Source of the DNA: Chryseobacterium sp. JUb7
Lineage (GTDB): Bacteria > Bacteroidota > Bacteroidia > Flavobacteriales > Weeksellaceae
Direction of reading: 5' to 3'
Length of the DNA stretch: 64,000 bases
NCBI RefSeq assembly: GCF_024806495.1
Contig: NZ_JANUFF010000014.1
Location: forward strand, 52,408 to 116,407
Numbering within the stretch: position 1 is the stretch's first letter; every line of letters starts with the position of its first letter. A program made the position numbers and the translations under genes. Of this stretch, positions 26,301-35,151 are shown piece after piece. A model generated the notes under the pieces. That model was not told the origin of the DNA. It worked only from the letters and a program-made list of their open reading frames with translations, and ran no database searches.

Positions 26301-27365
26301 TTAGTTTTCTAAATAATTTCTCCATTTTTTTACAGCATCCGCCATATCTTTCGGCATTGGGCTCTCAAAATATAATTCTTTCTTAGTGGTTGGATGTATA
26401 AATCCTAAAGTGTGGGCATGCAGCGCATGTCTTGGCAATATTTCAAATACATTTTTTATAAACTGCTTATACTTAGGCAGGTTAACACCTCTTAAAGGGG
26501 TATGGCCTTCATATCTTTCATCATTAAAGAGAGTATGACCGATATGTTTGAAGTGTGCTCTGATCTGATGGGTCCTGCCGGTCTCCAGTTTACATTCTAC
26601 CCAAGTCATATACTTGAACCTTTCAAGCACCTTATAGTGTGTTACTGCATGTTTTCCCTGGCTTCCGTCTGTGTAGGTATGCATCTGCATTCTGTTTTTA
26701 GGATGTCTTCCGATATGCCCTATTATTGTTCCTTCATCATCCTGTACATTTCCCCATACAAAAGCCCAGTATAATCTTTTGGTTTTTCTTTCAAAAAACT
26801 GTTTGGCAAGAAAGCTTAAAGCATATTCATTTTTTGCAATAACCAACAACCCTGAAGTATCTTTATCAATTCTATGGACTAAACCTACCCTATCAAGGTC
26901 TGATTTTTCATTATTTTGTTCAAAATGATAAGCCAAAGCATTGACCAATGTACCATCCCAGTTTCCGAATCCCGGATGTACGACCATTCCCGGTTCTTTA
27001 TCTACAACCACAAGATCATCGTCTTCATAAACAATATTAACCGGAATATTTTGAGGAATAATCACATTCTCTCTTGGAGGATGCGTCAGTAACACAGAAA
27101 TCTGATCTCCGGGCTTTACACGGTAGTTTTGCTTCACGGGAATTCCGTTGACTACCACATTTCCGGCTCTGCAGGTTTGTGAAATTTTATTTCTTGAAGA
27201 GTTCTGACGATAGATTAAAAGGAACTTATCGATCCTTAAAGGCTCTTGTTTTTTATCAACAGTGATATTAAGATGCTCATACAAACCGCTATTTTCCTCA
27301 TCAATATCAATATTGTTGATATTTAATAATTCTTCGTCTAAAAAATCTTCGTTATCTTCTGTCAT
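26301..27365 (-). CDS. rluD: 23S rRNA pseudouridine synthase, RluD family
   Basis: The 354-residue protein has an acidic N-terminal extension (1-30). An S4 RNA-binding domain (about 40-95, LRIDKFLLIYRQNSSRNKIS) is followed by a RluA-family catalytic core with VVDKEPGMVVHPG and GLVHRIDKDTSGLLV, catalytic D167. It isomerises uridines in helix 69 of 23S rRNA if it is a true RluD; the exact target is inferred. It is the next gene after the PASTA protein on the same strand but is separated from it by a hairpin. Confidence 0.9.
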   Translation of the reverse strand: MTEDNEDFLDEELLNINNIDIDEENSGLYEHLNITVDKKQEPLRIDKFLLIYRQNSSRNKISQTCRAGNVVVNGIPVKQNYRVKPGDQISVLLTHPPRENVIIPQNIPVNIVYEDDDLVVVDKEPGMVVHPGFGNWDGTLVNALAYHFEQNNEKSDLDRVGLVHRIDKDTSGLLVIAKNEYALSFLAKQFFERKTKRLYWAFVWGNVQDDEGTIIGHIGRHPKNRMQMHTYTDGSQGKHAVTHYKVLERFKYMTWVECKLETGRTHQIRAHFKHIGHTLFNDERYEGHTPLRGVNLPKYKQFIKNVFEILPRHALHAHTLGFIHPTTKKELYFESPMPKDMADAVKKWRNYLEN

Positions 27366-27381
27366 TACTTTTATTTTTATA

Positions 27382-27413
27382 CAAAAGGCTTCAACATGTT
27401 AAAGTTGAAGCCT
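27382..27413 (-). terminator. Hairpin terminator after the PASTA gene
   Basis: AGGCTTCAAC and GTTGAAGCCT form a 10-bp stem with an 8-base loop. On the minus strand it is followed by TTTTGT, a modest T tract, just upstream of rluD. Termination may be partial. Confidence 0.55.
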
Positions 27414-27437
27414 GTTATTATATGTTGAATATTTTAA

Positions 27438-28505
27438 TTAATCAATAATTACTTTTTTTGCCTTTGGCTTTTCAGCAGGCTGTGTATTTGCAGGTTTGCT
27501 GTTTCCTGTACCTGAATTATTACCTGACGTAGAGGTTTTAGGCTTACTGTCAGTTGTCGTAGCAGGTTTCACATTGGCAGGTTTTGCATCAGTTTTAGCA
27601 GGCTCAGATTTCGGAGCCTCCTTTCTTGGCGCCGGAGGAGGTGCCGGTTCATATACTGGTTCCTGATGAACTTCCTGGTATTGTACAGGAGGCAGACCAG
27701 TATCTACTTTCATACGGTAGATAGAGTTTAACTGCTCAATTTTAGAACTTAATTCTGCAGGTGTTTTTTTACTTGCCCAAAGGTCCATCTGCATTCCCTG
27801 ATCCCGGACATCACCGGAAGCCGGATCCTGATAATAAATAATATCAGATTCATCTTTCGACCCATCTTCATGCTCTACCAGTCCCACTTCAAACATGCTT
27901 CTGGCAATCACCTGTCTTGCTTCTTTCACCGTCAATCCTACTACATTCGGAATTGAAATATTTCGCATAGGACCTGATCCGATGACCACATCAACTGTTG
28001 AGAATCTTGGAAGTAAAGCTTTAGGCTGTATCACATTACCTTTATATAGTAATCTGATGATAGCATCTTTCTGAATACTTGGTTCGTAGATTGTATCCCC
28101 TACTTTAAGACCTACCTGATCCAGCCTTCTGAAAGCCAGTCCTGCATATTTATTAATAACATCAGGAACTGCAACAGGAGCCCAGGTTCTTGGATTTACC
28201 CTGATCTGGATAGCTCTTCCGTCTTTGACACGAGAGCCTGGTGCAGGATATACCTGCAACACCTGAAAAGGTCTGTATTTAGGATCATATTTAAAACTGT
28301 CTACTTCATATTCTAAGCCAGCATCATCCAGGATTTTTACAGCTTCATGTATAGATTTATTAACAACATTAGGGACCGGAATTTCCTGACCATGATTAGT
28401 ATGGTATTCTAACCAACGAAATGTAAGCCAGACCAACCCCACAAAAACACCGATGGCTACGACTAAGTTCAGTAAAACTTTCCAATTGAAAAGTGATTTA
28501 AGCAT
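27438..28505 (-). CDS. PASTA domain-containing membrane protein
   Basis: The 355-residue protein has one N-terminal membrane anchor (about 10-32). Three PASTA domains follow: IPVPNVVNKSIHEAVKILDD near 42, VPDVINKYAGLAFRRLDQVG near 115 and IPNVVGLTVKEARQVI near 185. The C-terminal 90 residues are a proline-, alanine- and lysine-rich linker. There is no kinase domain, unlike PknB, so it is a periplasmic peptidoglycan-binding protein. It is divergent from ddl, which fits a cell wall role. Confidence 0.9.
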   Translation of the reverse strand: MLKSLFNWKVLLNLVVAIGVFVGLVWLTFRWLEYHTNHGQEIPVPNVVNKSIHEAVKILDDAGLEYEVDSFKYDPKYRPFQVLQVYPAPGSRVKDGRAIQIRVNPRTWAPVAVPDVINKYAGLAFRRLDQVGLKVGDTIYEPSIQKDAIIRLLYKGNVIQPKALLPRFSTVDVVIGSGPMRNISIPNVVGLTVKEARQVIARSMFEVGLVEHEDGSKDESDIIYYQDPASGDVRDQGMQMDLWASKKTPAELSSKIEQLNSIYRMKVDTGLPPVQYQEVHQEPVYEPAPPPAPRKEAPKSEPAKTDAKPANVKPATTTDSKPKTSTSGNNSGTGNSKPANTQPAEKPKAKKVIID

Positions 28506-28530
28506 ACTTAAAATGACTATAATTAGACAG

Positions 28531-28538
28531 CAAATATA
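28531..28538 (-). promoter_or_regulatory. -7 box (TATATTTG) for the PASTA gene
   Basis: TAnnTTTG match on the minus strand, 25 bases before the ATG ending at 28505. Confidence 0.5.
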
Positions 28539-28602
28539 ATTAATAATTTTAGAACATGCTTTTTATTTAACACATTTCATTTTTGATTTTAAAATTTCAG
28601 AA

Positions 28603-28637
28603 TTTGCGTATTCCATTATATAAAATGATTAAATTTG
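28603..28637 (+). promoter_or_regulatory. Promoter for ddl
   Basis: TTTG at 28603-28606, a 23-bp spacer and TAAATTTG at 28630-28637 fit the Bacteroidetes consensus. The ddl start follows 16 bases later. Confidence 0.65.
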
Positions 28638-28653
28638 CCTTAATTGATACTAT

Positions 28654-29646
28654 ATGGTTATGAGCAAAAAACAAGTTGCCGTAGTAATGGGAGGCTATTC
28701 TGACGAATATGTGGTTTCTCTGAAAAGCGGTCAATTAATTTATGATTCTTTAGATAGAAACCTTTATGATGTATATAAGGTAGTTATCCTTAAAGATGAA
28801 TGGTATTTTTTAGGCGAGAATGATAGAAAATATGAAATCAACAGAGGAGATTTTTCCGTAAAACTGGATACTGATCAAACATTAAAATTCGATGTCTGTT
28901 TCAATATTATTCACGGCACACCAGGTGAAAATGGCATTCTTCAGGCCTACTGGGATGCTATCGGACAAGCCTATACCGGTTGTGATTTTTATCAAAGTGC
29001 TTTAACATTCAACAAAAAAGATACCCTTGCCGTATTGTCAAAATACGGAATTCCTTCTGCGAAAAGTGTTTACTTAAGAAAAGGTGAAGACATCAATGTG
29101 GATAACATTGTGGAAAACCTTGGTCTTCCGGTTTTCGTTAAACCTAACCAATCAGGTTCTTCGCTGGGAATCTCTAAAGTGAAAGAAAAATCTGAATTGA
29201 TTGCAGCCACAGAAGTTGCCTTTAAGGAAGATGATGAGATTTTAATTGAAAGTTTTCTTGACGGAATGGAAGTTTCGGTAGGAGTTATCGATTATAAAGG
29301 AGAAACTATTGTTTTGGGAATCACAGAAATTGTCCCACAAAATGAATTCTTCGATTATGAAGCCAAATATGAAGGTGCTTCTGAAGAAATTACACCTGCA
29401 AGAATTGATGATGAAACAAGAATCAGAGTAGAGGAAATTTCAAAAAGAGCCTATAACTCTCTTGGGATGAGTGGTTTTTCAAGAAGTGAGTTCATTTTAA
29501 TGGATGGCATTCCGTATATGCTGGAAATGAATACAAACCCGGGATTCTCTCCTGCCAGTATCCTTCCCCAACAGGCTAAAATTTACGGAATCTCTATTAC
29601 AGACCTTTGTGGAAATGAGGTTGAAAAAGCTTTAAATAAAAATTAA
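28654..29646 (+). CDS. ddl: D-alanine-D-alanine ligase
   Basis: Ddl joins two D-alanines for the peptidoglycan stem peptide. The 330-residue ATP-grasp protein has VAVVMGGYSDEYVVSLKSG, the NIIHGTPGENGILQAYW block, the VKPNQSGSSLGISKV loop and the metal-binding YMLEMNTNPGFSPASILPQQ. The length is normal. A second ATG two codons later could also be the start. The gene is divergent from the PASTA gene. Confidence 0.95.
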   Translation: MVMSKKQVAVVMGGYSDEYVVSLKSGQLIYDSLDRNLYDVYKVVILKDEWYFLGENDRKYEINRGDFSVKLDTDQTLKFDVCFNIIHGTPGENGILQAYWDAIGQAYTGCDFYQSALTFNKKDTLAVLSKYGIPSAKSVYLRKGEDINVDNIVENLGLPVFVKPNQSGSSLGISKVKEKSELIAATEVAFKEDDEILIESFLDGMEVSVGVIDYKGETIVLGITEIVPQNEFFDYEAKYEGASEEITPARIDDETRIRVEEISKRAYNSLGMSGFSRSEFILMDGIPYMLEMNTNPGFSPASILPQQAKIYGISITDLCGNEVEKALNKN

Positions 29647-29740
29647 AAGGATGGAAGATTGAGGCTGGAATATGGAAGTTTAATTCCATTATATTTTTCA
29701 ACTCATAATTCATCATTTATAACTTATAACTTTTATACGC
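29645..29740. repeat. Degenerate direct repeats between ddl and coaD
   Basis: The first part (29650-29690) carries GGAAGATTGAGGCTGGAA-like words, the second (29700-29735) seven-base words such as ACTCATAATTCATCATTTA. Both resemble other spacers in this window (24059, 32041, 30596). No gene is present. Confidence 0.35.
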
Positions 29741-30214
29741 ATGAAAATTGCTGTTTTCCCGGGTTCATTTGACCCCATTACTTTAGGACATTATGATATT
29801 ATAGAAAGAGCAGCACCGCTTTTTGATAAATTAATCATTGCCATCGGACAAAATTCACAAAAGAAATATATGTTTCCACTAGAAAAAAGAATGGAATTCA
29901 TTCAAAATTCCGTTGCTGAATTTCCGAATGTGGAAGTTGATTATTTTGAAGGCCTCACTGTTGATTACTGTTTTGAAAAGAATGCACAATATATCATAAG
30001 AGGCTTAAGAAATCCTGCAGATTTTGAATTTGAAAAAGCGATAGCACATACCAACAGAACTTTAGCCCACAAAAAACTGGAAACAGTATTTTTATTAACT
30101 TCTTCAGGAAAGTCTTTCATCAGCAGCAGTATTGTAAGAGAAATCATCAATCACGGAGGAGAATATGAATTGTTGGTTCCGGATTCTGTAAGAGTAGACA
30201 AGATCAATAAGTAA
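29741..30214 (+). CDS. coaD: Phosphopantetheine adenylyltransferase
   Basis: CoaD transfers AMP to 4'-phosphopantetheine, the penultimate step of coenzyme A synthesis. The 157-residue protein has the nucleotidyltransferase motif GSFDPITLGH (8-17), the YIIRGLRNPADFEFE block and the C-terminal SFISSSIVREI motif. The length is standard for the hexameric bacterial enzyme. Confidence 0.96.
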   Translation: MKIAVFPGSFDPITLGHYDIIERAAPLFDKLIIAIGQNSQKKYMFPLEKRMEFIQNSVAEFPNVEVDYFEGLTVDYCFEKNAQYIIRGLRNPADFEFEKAIAHTNRTLAHKKLETVFLLTSSGKSFISSSIVREIINHGGEYELLVPDSVRVDKINK

Positions 30215-30232
30215 TCAGTAATTTTTACTATT

Positions 30233-30590
30233 ATGGATTTTAATCAAATATTTAGAGATAGAACAAAAAGTTTTCTATCTCTATTATTAAATCTCTATCA
30301 TCATTATCCTATTACGATGATCTGTCGATAATCAGAAAGCAAATCATTAGATCCCCAACATCTGTTTCAGCAAATTACAGAGTCATTTCAAGAACAAGAT
30401 CTGAAAAGAAAGGTTTGCAAAACTATTTATTGTCGTTGAAGAAATAGATGAAACTCAACTCTGACTGGAAATAATTGAAGAGTTGGAATATTTAGATCAA
30501 GAAAAAATTTCACTTTTAAAATCAGAATGTGAAGAGTTGGTAAAAGTAATGATAAAGTATAAATTTAAGTTATCCCCAAACAATACATAG
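30233..30590 (+). pseudogene. Decayed four-helix bundle protein (23S rRNA intervening-sequence protein family)
   Basis: No single frame is open, but joined frames give a complete family member. It starts MDFNQIFRDRTKSFLSLLLN at 30233, then reads DDLSIIRKQIIRSPTSVSAN. After another shift it reads FAKLFIVVEEIDETQL, a TGA where the family has Trp, and LEIIEELEYLDQEKISLLK to the stop at 30590. Two frameshifts (near 30315 and 30415) and one nonsense change disable it. Intact relatives are small helical-bundle proteins common in Bacteroidetes, of unclear function. Confidence 0.8.
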
Positions 30591-30630
30591 TTTATATTAC
30601 TTATTACCAATTACTCATTACTCATAATTT

Positions 30631-31263
30631 ATGCACGAACAGTTCAATTTTGCCATAGAAGTACTCGGAACGATTTCCTTTTCGATGTCGGGAAGTTTTG
30701 CAGCAATGCAGAAACGTCTTGATCCGTTTGGAGTACTTATTATTGCGTTTGTAACTTCAGTAGGTGGTGGAACGGTAAGAGATCTTTTACTGGACATTCC
30801 TGTTTTCTGGATGCACGATCTTCTGACTTGTGCCTTAATTATTCTGACCAGTATTTTTACGATGATTTTTAAGTCGTTTGAAAAGAATTTTAAAGTTACG
30901 TTATTTATTTTCGATAGTTTCGGACTTGGATTATTTACCATTATAGGAGTTCAAAAAGGTTTGAATGCGGACATCCATCCACTAATATGTATTGGCTTAG
31001 GAACCATTACAGGATGTTTCGGAGGGATAATCCGGGATATTTTACTGAATAGAATTCCTTTGATTTTCAGGAAAGAAATCTATGCGACAGCCTGTATTGT
31101 TGGTGGATCAGCTTTTTTACTTCTGACCAAATTCACACATCTTTCGTATACAATTATCCAGGTTTTTACCATTCTGTTAATTGTTTTTATTAGAACACTT
31201 GCTGTAAAATATCATTGGCAGATTCCCAAATTTTATGGGTATGAACATAATTCTGAGATGTAA
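30631..31263 (+). CDS. Trimeric intracellular cation (TRIC) channel family protein, UPF0126
   Basis: The 210-residue protein has about seven hydrophobic helices in two repeats. Each repeat has the glycine-rich signature: SVGGGTVRDLLLD in the first and GCFGGIIRDILLNRIPLIFRKEIYA in the second. This is the YicG/TRIC layout, an inner-membrane potassium-permeable channel family; some members have been proposed to carry amino acids. It follows the degenerate four-helix-bundle gene and is probably transcribed on its own. Confidence 0.9.
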   Translation: MHEQFNFAIEVLGTISFSMSGSFAAMQKRLDPFGVLIIAFVTSVGGGTVRDLLLDIPVFWMHDLLTCALIILTSIFTMIFKSFEKNFKVTLFIFDSFGLGLFTIIGVQKGLNADIHPLICIGLGTITGCFGGIIRDILLNRIPLIFRKEIYATACIVGGSAFLLLTKFTHLSYTIIQVFTILLIVFIRTLAVKYHWQIPKFYGYEHNSEM

Positions 31264-31385
31264 TTAAATGACAATAGTTGGCAAGATAAATTCAAAAAAC
31301 CGAATCGTCTTGAATTAATCCGGAAAAAAATTTTCCTAATGATAATTTTTTTAATGTTACTGAACAACTTCCCCACTCAATACAA

Positions 31386-31414
31386 TAAAAAAGTCCTGAA
31401 AAATCAGGACTTTA
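31386..31414. terminator. Bidirectional terminator
   Basis: AAGTCCTGA (31391-31399) pairs with TCAGGACTT (31404-31412), flanked by an A run and a short T run. It lies between the convergent TRIC and TPR genes. Confidence 0.8.
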
Positions 31415-31442
31415 AATATATATTCGAGTAAAAATTCTATTT

Positions 31443-32009
31443 TTAGAACTTTCCTCTTTGTCTCATGTTTGGATTATGCATATGTTTCTGCATGGTCGGC
31501 ATTTTCAACTGATCTTTCATCATTTTGATCTGATCGGTCATCATTCCTGCACTGTCAAGTCTTTTTGCTTCTTCAAGCAATTTTTGACCTTCCTGCTTTC
31601 TTCCTTTAGAAATCGCTGCCGCAGCCAGATTTAATGTCGCCATTGCTCTGTCGTGCTTCATATTTAAACCATATTCCAATGCTTTTTTCATTAGAGGTTC
31701 AACTTTCGTCGGATGATCCTGGGCCTGAGTTAAGCCTAATAAATAATGGAAATAACCATACTGGGATTTGTGAAGCTGAGACTGATAATTTGTAATTTTT
31801 GTCAGCCATTCCGCAGCCTTTTCCATATTTTGTTTTCTCAATTGCCAGAAGGCCAGCAAAATATATTCATTTTTAAAGAAAAGTAAAATAGGCGATGATG
31901 CCAGAAGGAATATTACAATTCCCCAGCCCAGATTTCTTGTGAAAATCATCATATAAAGTCCCAAAAGTATAAGAACCGCCGCAATTACAATTTTTATGTA
32001 CTTATTCAT
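31443..32009 (-). CDS. TPR-like membrane protein
   Basis: The 188-residue protein has two closely spaced N-terminal membrane helices (about 5-23 and 28-46). A soluble helical region with tetratricopeptide-like pairs follows: KAAEWLTKITNYQSQLHKSQ, MKKALEYGLNMKHDRAMATL and GQKLLEEAKRLDSAGMM. The C-terminal tail is methionine- and histidine-rich (about 165-188). It is probably a membrane-anchored scaffold. No specific partner is indicated. Confidence 0.75.
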   Translation of the reverse strand: MNKYIKIVIAAVLILLGLYMMIFTRNLGWGIVIFLLASSPILLFFKNEYILLAFWQLRKQNMEKAAEWLTKITNYQSQLHKSQYGYFHYLLGLTQAQDHPTKVEPLMKKALEYGLNMKHDRAMATLNLAAAAISKGRKQEGQKLLEEAKRLDSAGMMTDQIKMMKDQLKMPTMQKHMHNPNMRQRGKF

Positions 32010-32084
32010 TATAAAATTTTAGAAGTGCAAAGATAAAGAATTTAGAGGTTAGAAGCTAGAAGTTGGAAGCTAGAATTCTCACAA

Positions 32085-32579
32085 CTATTCACTCATTATT
32101 TTTTCAAATGTCTGGAAGCAAAAATCATATTGATTTTTCTCGTCTTTTTCGTGACAGATTTCTGCCGTTTTTTTCCAGATTTTAGGATTAATTTTCGGGA
32201 AGTACGTATCTGCATCAAGATCAGCTTTCACTAAAGTAACTTCCAGTTTATCAACAACCTCCATGGTCTGCTCATAAATATTTCCACCACCGATAATGAA
32301 AACCTCTTCATCGATTTTTTTTGCAAACTTCACAGCTTCTTTGATACTTCCGACAATCAGAATTCCTTCTTCAAACCAGTCTTTCTTTCTTGAAACAACA
32401 ATATTCGTACGGTTTGGAAGAGGTTTCCCTATACTTTCGTATGTTTTTCTTCCCATAATAATCGGATGTCCCGAAGTAAGATCTTTAAAGTGTTTTAAAT
32501 CTTTTGGAAGATGCCAAAGCAACTGATTGTTAAAACCAATTTCGTTCTTCTCTCCCATTGCCACCACTATTGTTGTCAT
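32085..32579 (-). CDS. folA: Dihydrofolate reductase
   Basis: The enzyme reduces dihydrofolate with NADPH. The 164-residue protein has VVAMGEKNEIGFNNQLLWHL with the conserved Trp, the acidic position after LPKDLKHFK, IIMGRKTYESIGKPLPNRTN and FIIGGGNIYEQ. The length is standard chromosomal type. A TAATTTTG box at 32595-32602 on the minus strand probably drives it, back to back with the lemA promoter. Confidence 0.95.
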   Translation of the reverse strand: MTTIVVAMGEKNEIGFNNQLLWHLPKDLKHFKDLTSGHPIIMGRKTYESIGKPLPNRTNIVVSRKKDWFEEGILIVGSIKEAVKFAKKIDEEVFIIGGGNIYEQTMEVVDKLEVTLVKADLDADTYFPKINPKIWKKTAEICHEKDEKNQYDFCFQTFEKIMSE

Positions 32580-32594
32580 TAAAATAATTTTTTA

Positions 32595-32602
32595 CAAAAT
32601 TA
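32595..32602 (-). promoter_or_regulatory. -7 box (TAATTTTG) for folA
   Basis: TAnnTTTG match 15 bases before the folA ATG, divergent from the lemA box at 32615. Confidence 0.5.
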
Positions 32603-32614
32603 GCACATAATTTG

Positions 32615-32622
32615 TATATTTG
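32615..32622 (+). promoter_or_regulatory. -7 box (TATATTTG) for the lemA operon
   Basis: TAnnTTTG match 31 bases before the lemA ATG. An A-rich leader follows, typical of Bacteroidetes translation starts. Confidence 0.5.
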
Positions 32623-32653
32623 ATTAGCACAAAAAATTAAAAAAAAATAAACT

Positions 32654-33262
32654 ATGAAAAACAAGGGCTGTCTGAGCGCCGGAACTATTGGTATCGCTCT
32701 CCTTATCATTGTTGCTGTATTATTCTTCTGGGGTAAAAGCGGCTACAATAGCTTCGTGGATCAAGAACAAACCGTTAATACAAAATGGTCAAACGTAGAG
32801 ACTGTTTATCAAAAAAGAGCCAATCTGATTCCTAATCTGGAAAGAACGGTAAAATCTTATTCAAAATTCGAACAGGAAACATTAACAAAAGTGATTGAAG
32901 CCCGATCCAAGGCCACTTCCATCAATGTGGATCCTACAAATATGACAGAACAGGATATCGCAAGATTCCAGGCTGCACAAGGTGAGTTATCCGGAGCATT
33001 AAGCAGATTAATGGCTGTTGTGGAACAATATCCTAATCTTAAAGCTGATCAGCAGTACATCAACTTCCAGAGAGAATATATTGCTATTGAAAACAGTATC
33101 AGAAGCGAAACCGTTTATTATAACGATGCCGCTAAAATTTACAATACTTCTATCAAGCAGTTCCCTAACAATATTTTGGCGAATTTCACCAACTTTAAGG
33201 AAAAACCGTACTTCAAAGCAGAAGCGGGAGCTCAGAAAGCACCGGAAGTTTTCTCAGAATAA
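32654..33262 (+). CDS. lemA: LemA family protein
   Basis: The 202-residue protein has an N-terminal transmembrane helix (about 9-27). The LemA core follows: YNSFVDQEQTVNTKWSNVET, YQKRANLIPNLERTVKSYSK and QYPNLKADQQYINFQREY, all helical. LemA proteins commonly sit in operons with TPM-domain proteins, as here, and have been linked to envelope stress. The stop overlaps the next start (TAATG), so translation is coupled. Confidence 0.92.
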   Translation: MKNKGCLSAGTIGIALLIIVAVLFFWGKSGYNSFVDQEQTVNTKWSNVETVYQKRANLIPNLERTVKSYSKFEQETLTKVIEARSKATSINVDPTNMTEQDIARFQAAQGELSGALSRLMAVVEQYPNLKADQQYINFQREYIAIENSIRSETVYYNDAAKIYNTSIKQFPNNILANFTNFKEKPYFKAEAGAQKAPEVFSE

Positions 33263-33690
33263 TGGGCAATTTCCTAACAAATCAGCAGATAGCTTCCCTT
33301 GTGGAAGCTATTCAATCGGCAGAGGAACATTCTACCGGGGAGATACGGGTACATATAGATTCGAATACAGAAGGAGACCATGCGAAAATTGCATTTAAAG
33401 TGTTCGAGGAATTATGTATGAATAAAACTGCCGAAAGAAATGCTGTGCTTTTTCATGTTAATTTTGAGCAAAAATATCTTACCATCATTGGAGATATCGG
33501 GATTCATGATAAGGTACATCAGTCATACTGGGATCATCTTCATGATTACATTACTTCTGAATTTGCCAAGGGAAATTATTATAAAGCTTTAAAAAGTGCC
33601 ATTCTCGAAACAGGTCTTGAACTCAAAAAATATTTTCCGGTGACCGGAGAAAACCACAATGAACTTCCCAATGAAATTACATTCTCTTAA
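33262..33690 (+). CDS. TPM domain protein (TLP18.3/Psb32/MOLO-1), cytosolic form
   Basis: The 142-residue protein has a single TPM domain with SAEEHSTGEIRVHIDSNTE near 17-35 and LTIIGDIGIHDKV near 75. There is no signal peptide, and the membrane tail of longer homologs is absent. It is the middle gene of a lemA-TPM-TPM operon. The next gene starts inside its last 32 bases. TPM domains have been reported with phosphatase activity in plants; the function here is unknown. Confidence 0.85.
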   Translation: MGNFLTNQQIASLVEAIQSAEEHSTGEIRVHIDSNTEGDHAKIAFKVFEELCMNKTAERNAVLFHVNFEQKYLTIIGDIGIHDKVHQSYWDHLHDYITSEFAKGNYYKALKSAILETGLELKKYFPVTGENHNELPNEITFS

Positions 33691-34480
33691 AATAGTATTT
33701 TCATTTTTATTCATATGCTTTTACAGTTTTGTATCAGCACAGTACACTATTCCTGAAAAGCCCAAGGTTTTATATCCTGTTTATGATGAAGCAAAGCTAC
33801 TTTCCGAACAGGAAATAAACGATCTTAATAATAAGCTTATCAAATTTGCAGATTCTACCTCAACGGAAATTGAAGTTATTATCATTCCGTCTACCAAAGG
33901 AGAAGACGTTAATTTTCTGGCTACTATGTTTGGGGAAAAATGGGGAATAGGAAAAAAAAATATTGATAACGGGGTGGTCTTTTTAATCGCCACTCAAGAT
34001 CATACGATGTCTATCCAACAGGGACGAGCTGTAGAACAGTATCTAACAGCCTCCGTTGCAGGTCAGATTTTAGATTATATTGTTACCCCACATTTCAAAA
34101 AAGGAGAATGGTATGAAGGGATCAACCGTGGAACATCTTCTATTATGGAAGCTGTTGAAGGTAAATTCAAACCTATAGCCAATCCTGGAAACAGTGGTAA
34201 CGGAAGTGTCCTGAAAATTCTTATCATTGCATTTGTCATTTTCATTATTATTGTTATTCTGTTCAGCAATAAAGGCGGAGGAAGAGGCGGAAATAACGAT
34301 GATGACGATGTCATTCTTAGCAGAAGAGGTCGCAGAAATTACCCAGGAGGCTTTTTCCCTTTCCCAGGAAGCTTCGGTGGAGGTTTTGGCGGCGGAAGTT
34401 CTGGCAGTAGTGGCGGTGGATTTGGAGGCTTCGGCGGTGGCGGAAGTTTCGGCGGCGGCGGTGCATCAGGGGGATGGTAG
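33659..34480 (+). CDS. Exported TPM domain protein with glycine-rich tail (YgcG-like)
   Basis: The 273-residue protein has a signal peptide, a TPM domain (about 40-165; LLSEQEINDLNNKL, TEIEVIIIPSTKG, NGVVFLIATQDHTMSIQQGR) and a membrane helix (about 185-203). The tail beyond residue 230 is almost entirely glycine, serine and phenylalanine. This is the classic YgcG layout, anchored in the inner membrane with a flexible tail. I use the ATG at 33659 because GGAGAAAAC precedes it; 33671 is possible. Confidence 0.88.
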   Translation: MNFPMKLHSLKIVFSFLFICFYSFVSAQYTIPEKPKVLYPVYDEAKLLSEQEINDLNNKLIKFADSTSTEIEVIIIPSTKGEDVNFLATMFGEKWGIGKKNIDNGVVFLIATQDHTMSIQQGRAVEQYLTASVAGQILDYIVTPHFKKGEWYEGINRGTSSIMEAVEGKFKPIANPGNSGNGSVLKILIIAFVIFIIIVILFSNKGGGRGGNNDDDDVILSRRGRRNYPGGFFPFPGSFGGGFGGGSSGSSGGGFGGFGGGGSFGGGGASGGW

Positions 34481-34498
34481 CCAAATACTTAATTTCAA

Positions 34499-35059
34499 AT
34501 GCAATTTAATTACAATACTTTATTCACTGTCATCTTTTTAACGATTTCAAATATATTTTTTTGTCAAAAGGGTACCGCACTAACAGCACAAAAAGAATTA
34601 TCTGAAAAAATTGAAAAGTATAAATACATAGACACATTATCCTCGAAAGATTATATCAAGTATAATATTTCTATAAAAGAAGGTAGTATAGAAATGTTTG
34701 ATAAAAATAAAAAAGAAAATGGCAGCGGAGGGTTTTCTCTATATACTTACAAAACAGATAAAAAACTTTTAAAATCTGTACATAGCCATGTTGTACATTA
34801 CAACAAATCAAAAAGTCAGATCCAAAACTCGGAAAATATTGTTATTACTATATTTTATGATGATAATGACAAACCTGATCTCGCAAAAATCATAGAAGAT
34901 CATTATACTATTGATGAAGTTTTATCATCAAGTCAAAATTATATCAATTTGCCAAAAAGCATTGAAGACAACAAAAAAATAACTTATACAAAAGAATACT
35001 TGAAAGATATTATAGATCATATTTTTGAAGAAGCAAAAGAAGTGATAAATAAGCCTTAA
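34499..35059 (+). CDS. Hypothetical secreted protein
   Basis: The 186-residue protein has a signal peptide (about 1-22, ending NIFFCQ, with a possible lipobox Cys). A lysine- and asparagine-rich body follows, with predicted strands such as KYNISIKEGSIEMFDKNKKE and ENIVITIFYDDNDKPD and a helical C-terminus. No family is recognised. It begins 19 bases after the TPM gene and probably belongs to the lemA operon. A small hairpin overlaps its stop codon. Confidence 0.65.
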   Translation: MQFNYNTLFTVIFLTISNIFFCQKGTALTAQKELSEKIEKYKYIDTLSSKDYIKYNISIKEGSIEMFDKNKKENGSGGFSLYTYKTDKKLLKSVHSHVVHYNKSKSQIQNSENIVITIFYDDNDKPDLAKIIEDHYTIDEVLSSSQNYINLPKSIEDNKKITYTKEYLKDIIDHIFEEAKEVINKP

Positions 35060-35075
35060 CATTAAGGTTTTTTCT
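35053..35075 (+). terminator. Weak hairpin with T run ending the lemA operon
   Basis: CCTTAA and TTAAGG pair across two bases, followed by TTTTTTCTT. The stem is short and includes the stop codon, so this is only a likely terminator. Confidence 0.4.
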
Positions 35076-35151
35076 TATTTTAACACCTATTTTTCTTTAA
35101 AAACACTGTTATTTTAGTTTAAATTCACTATTTTTACTAAAAACGGAGTTG

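Noticed and set aside
34227..34541. Frame rich in Ala, Glu and Val
   Set aside because: It is an out-of-frame reading of the glycine-rich tail of the TPM protein.
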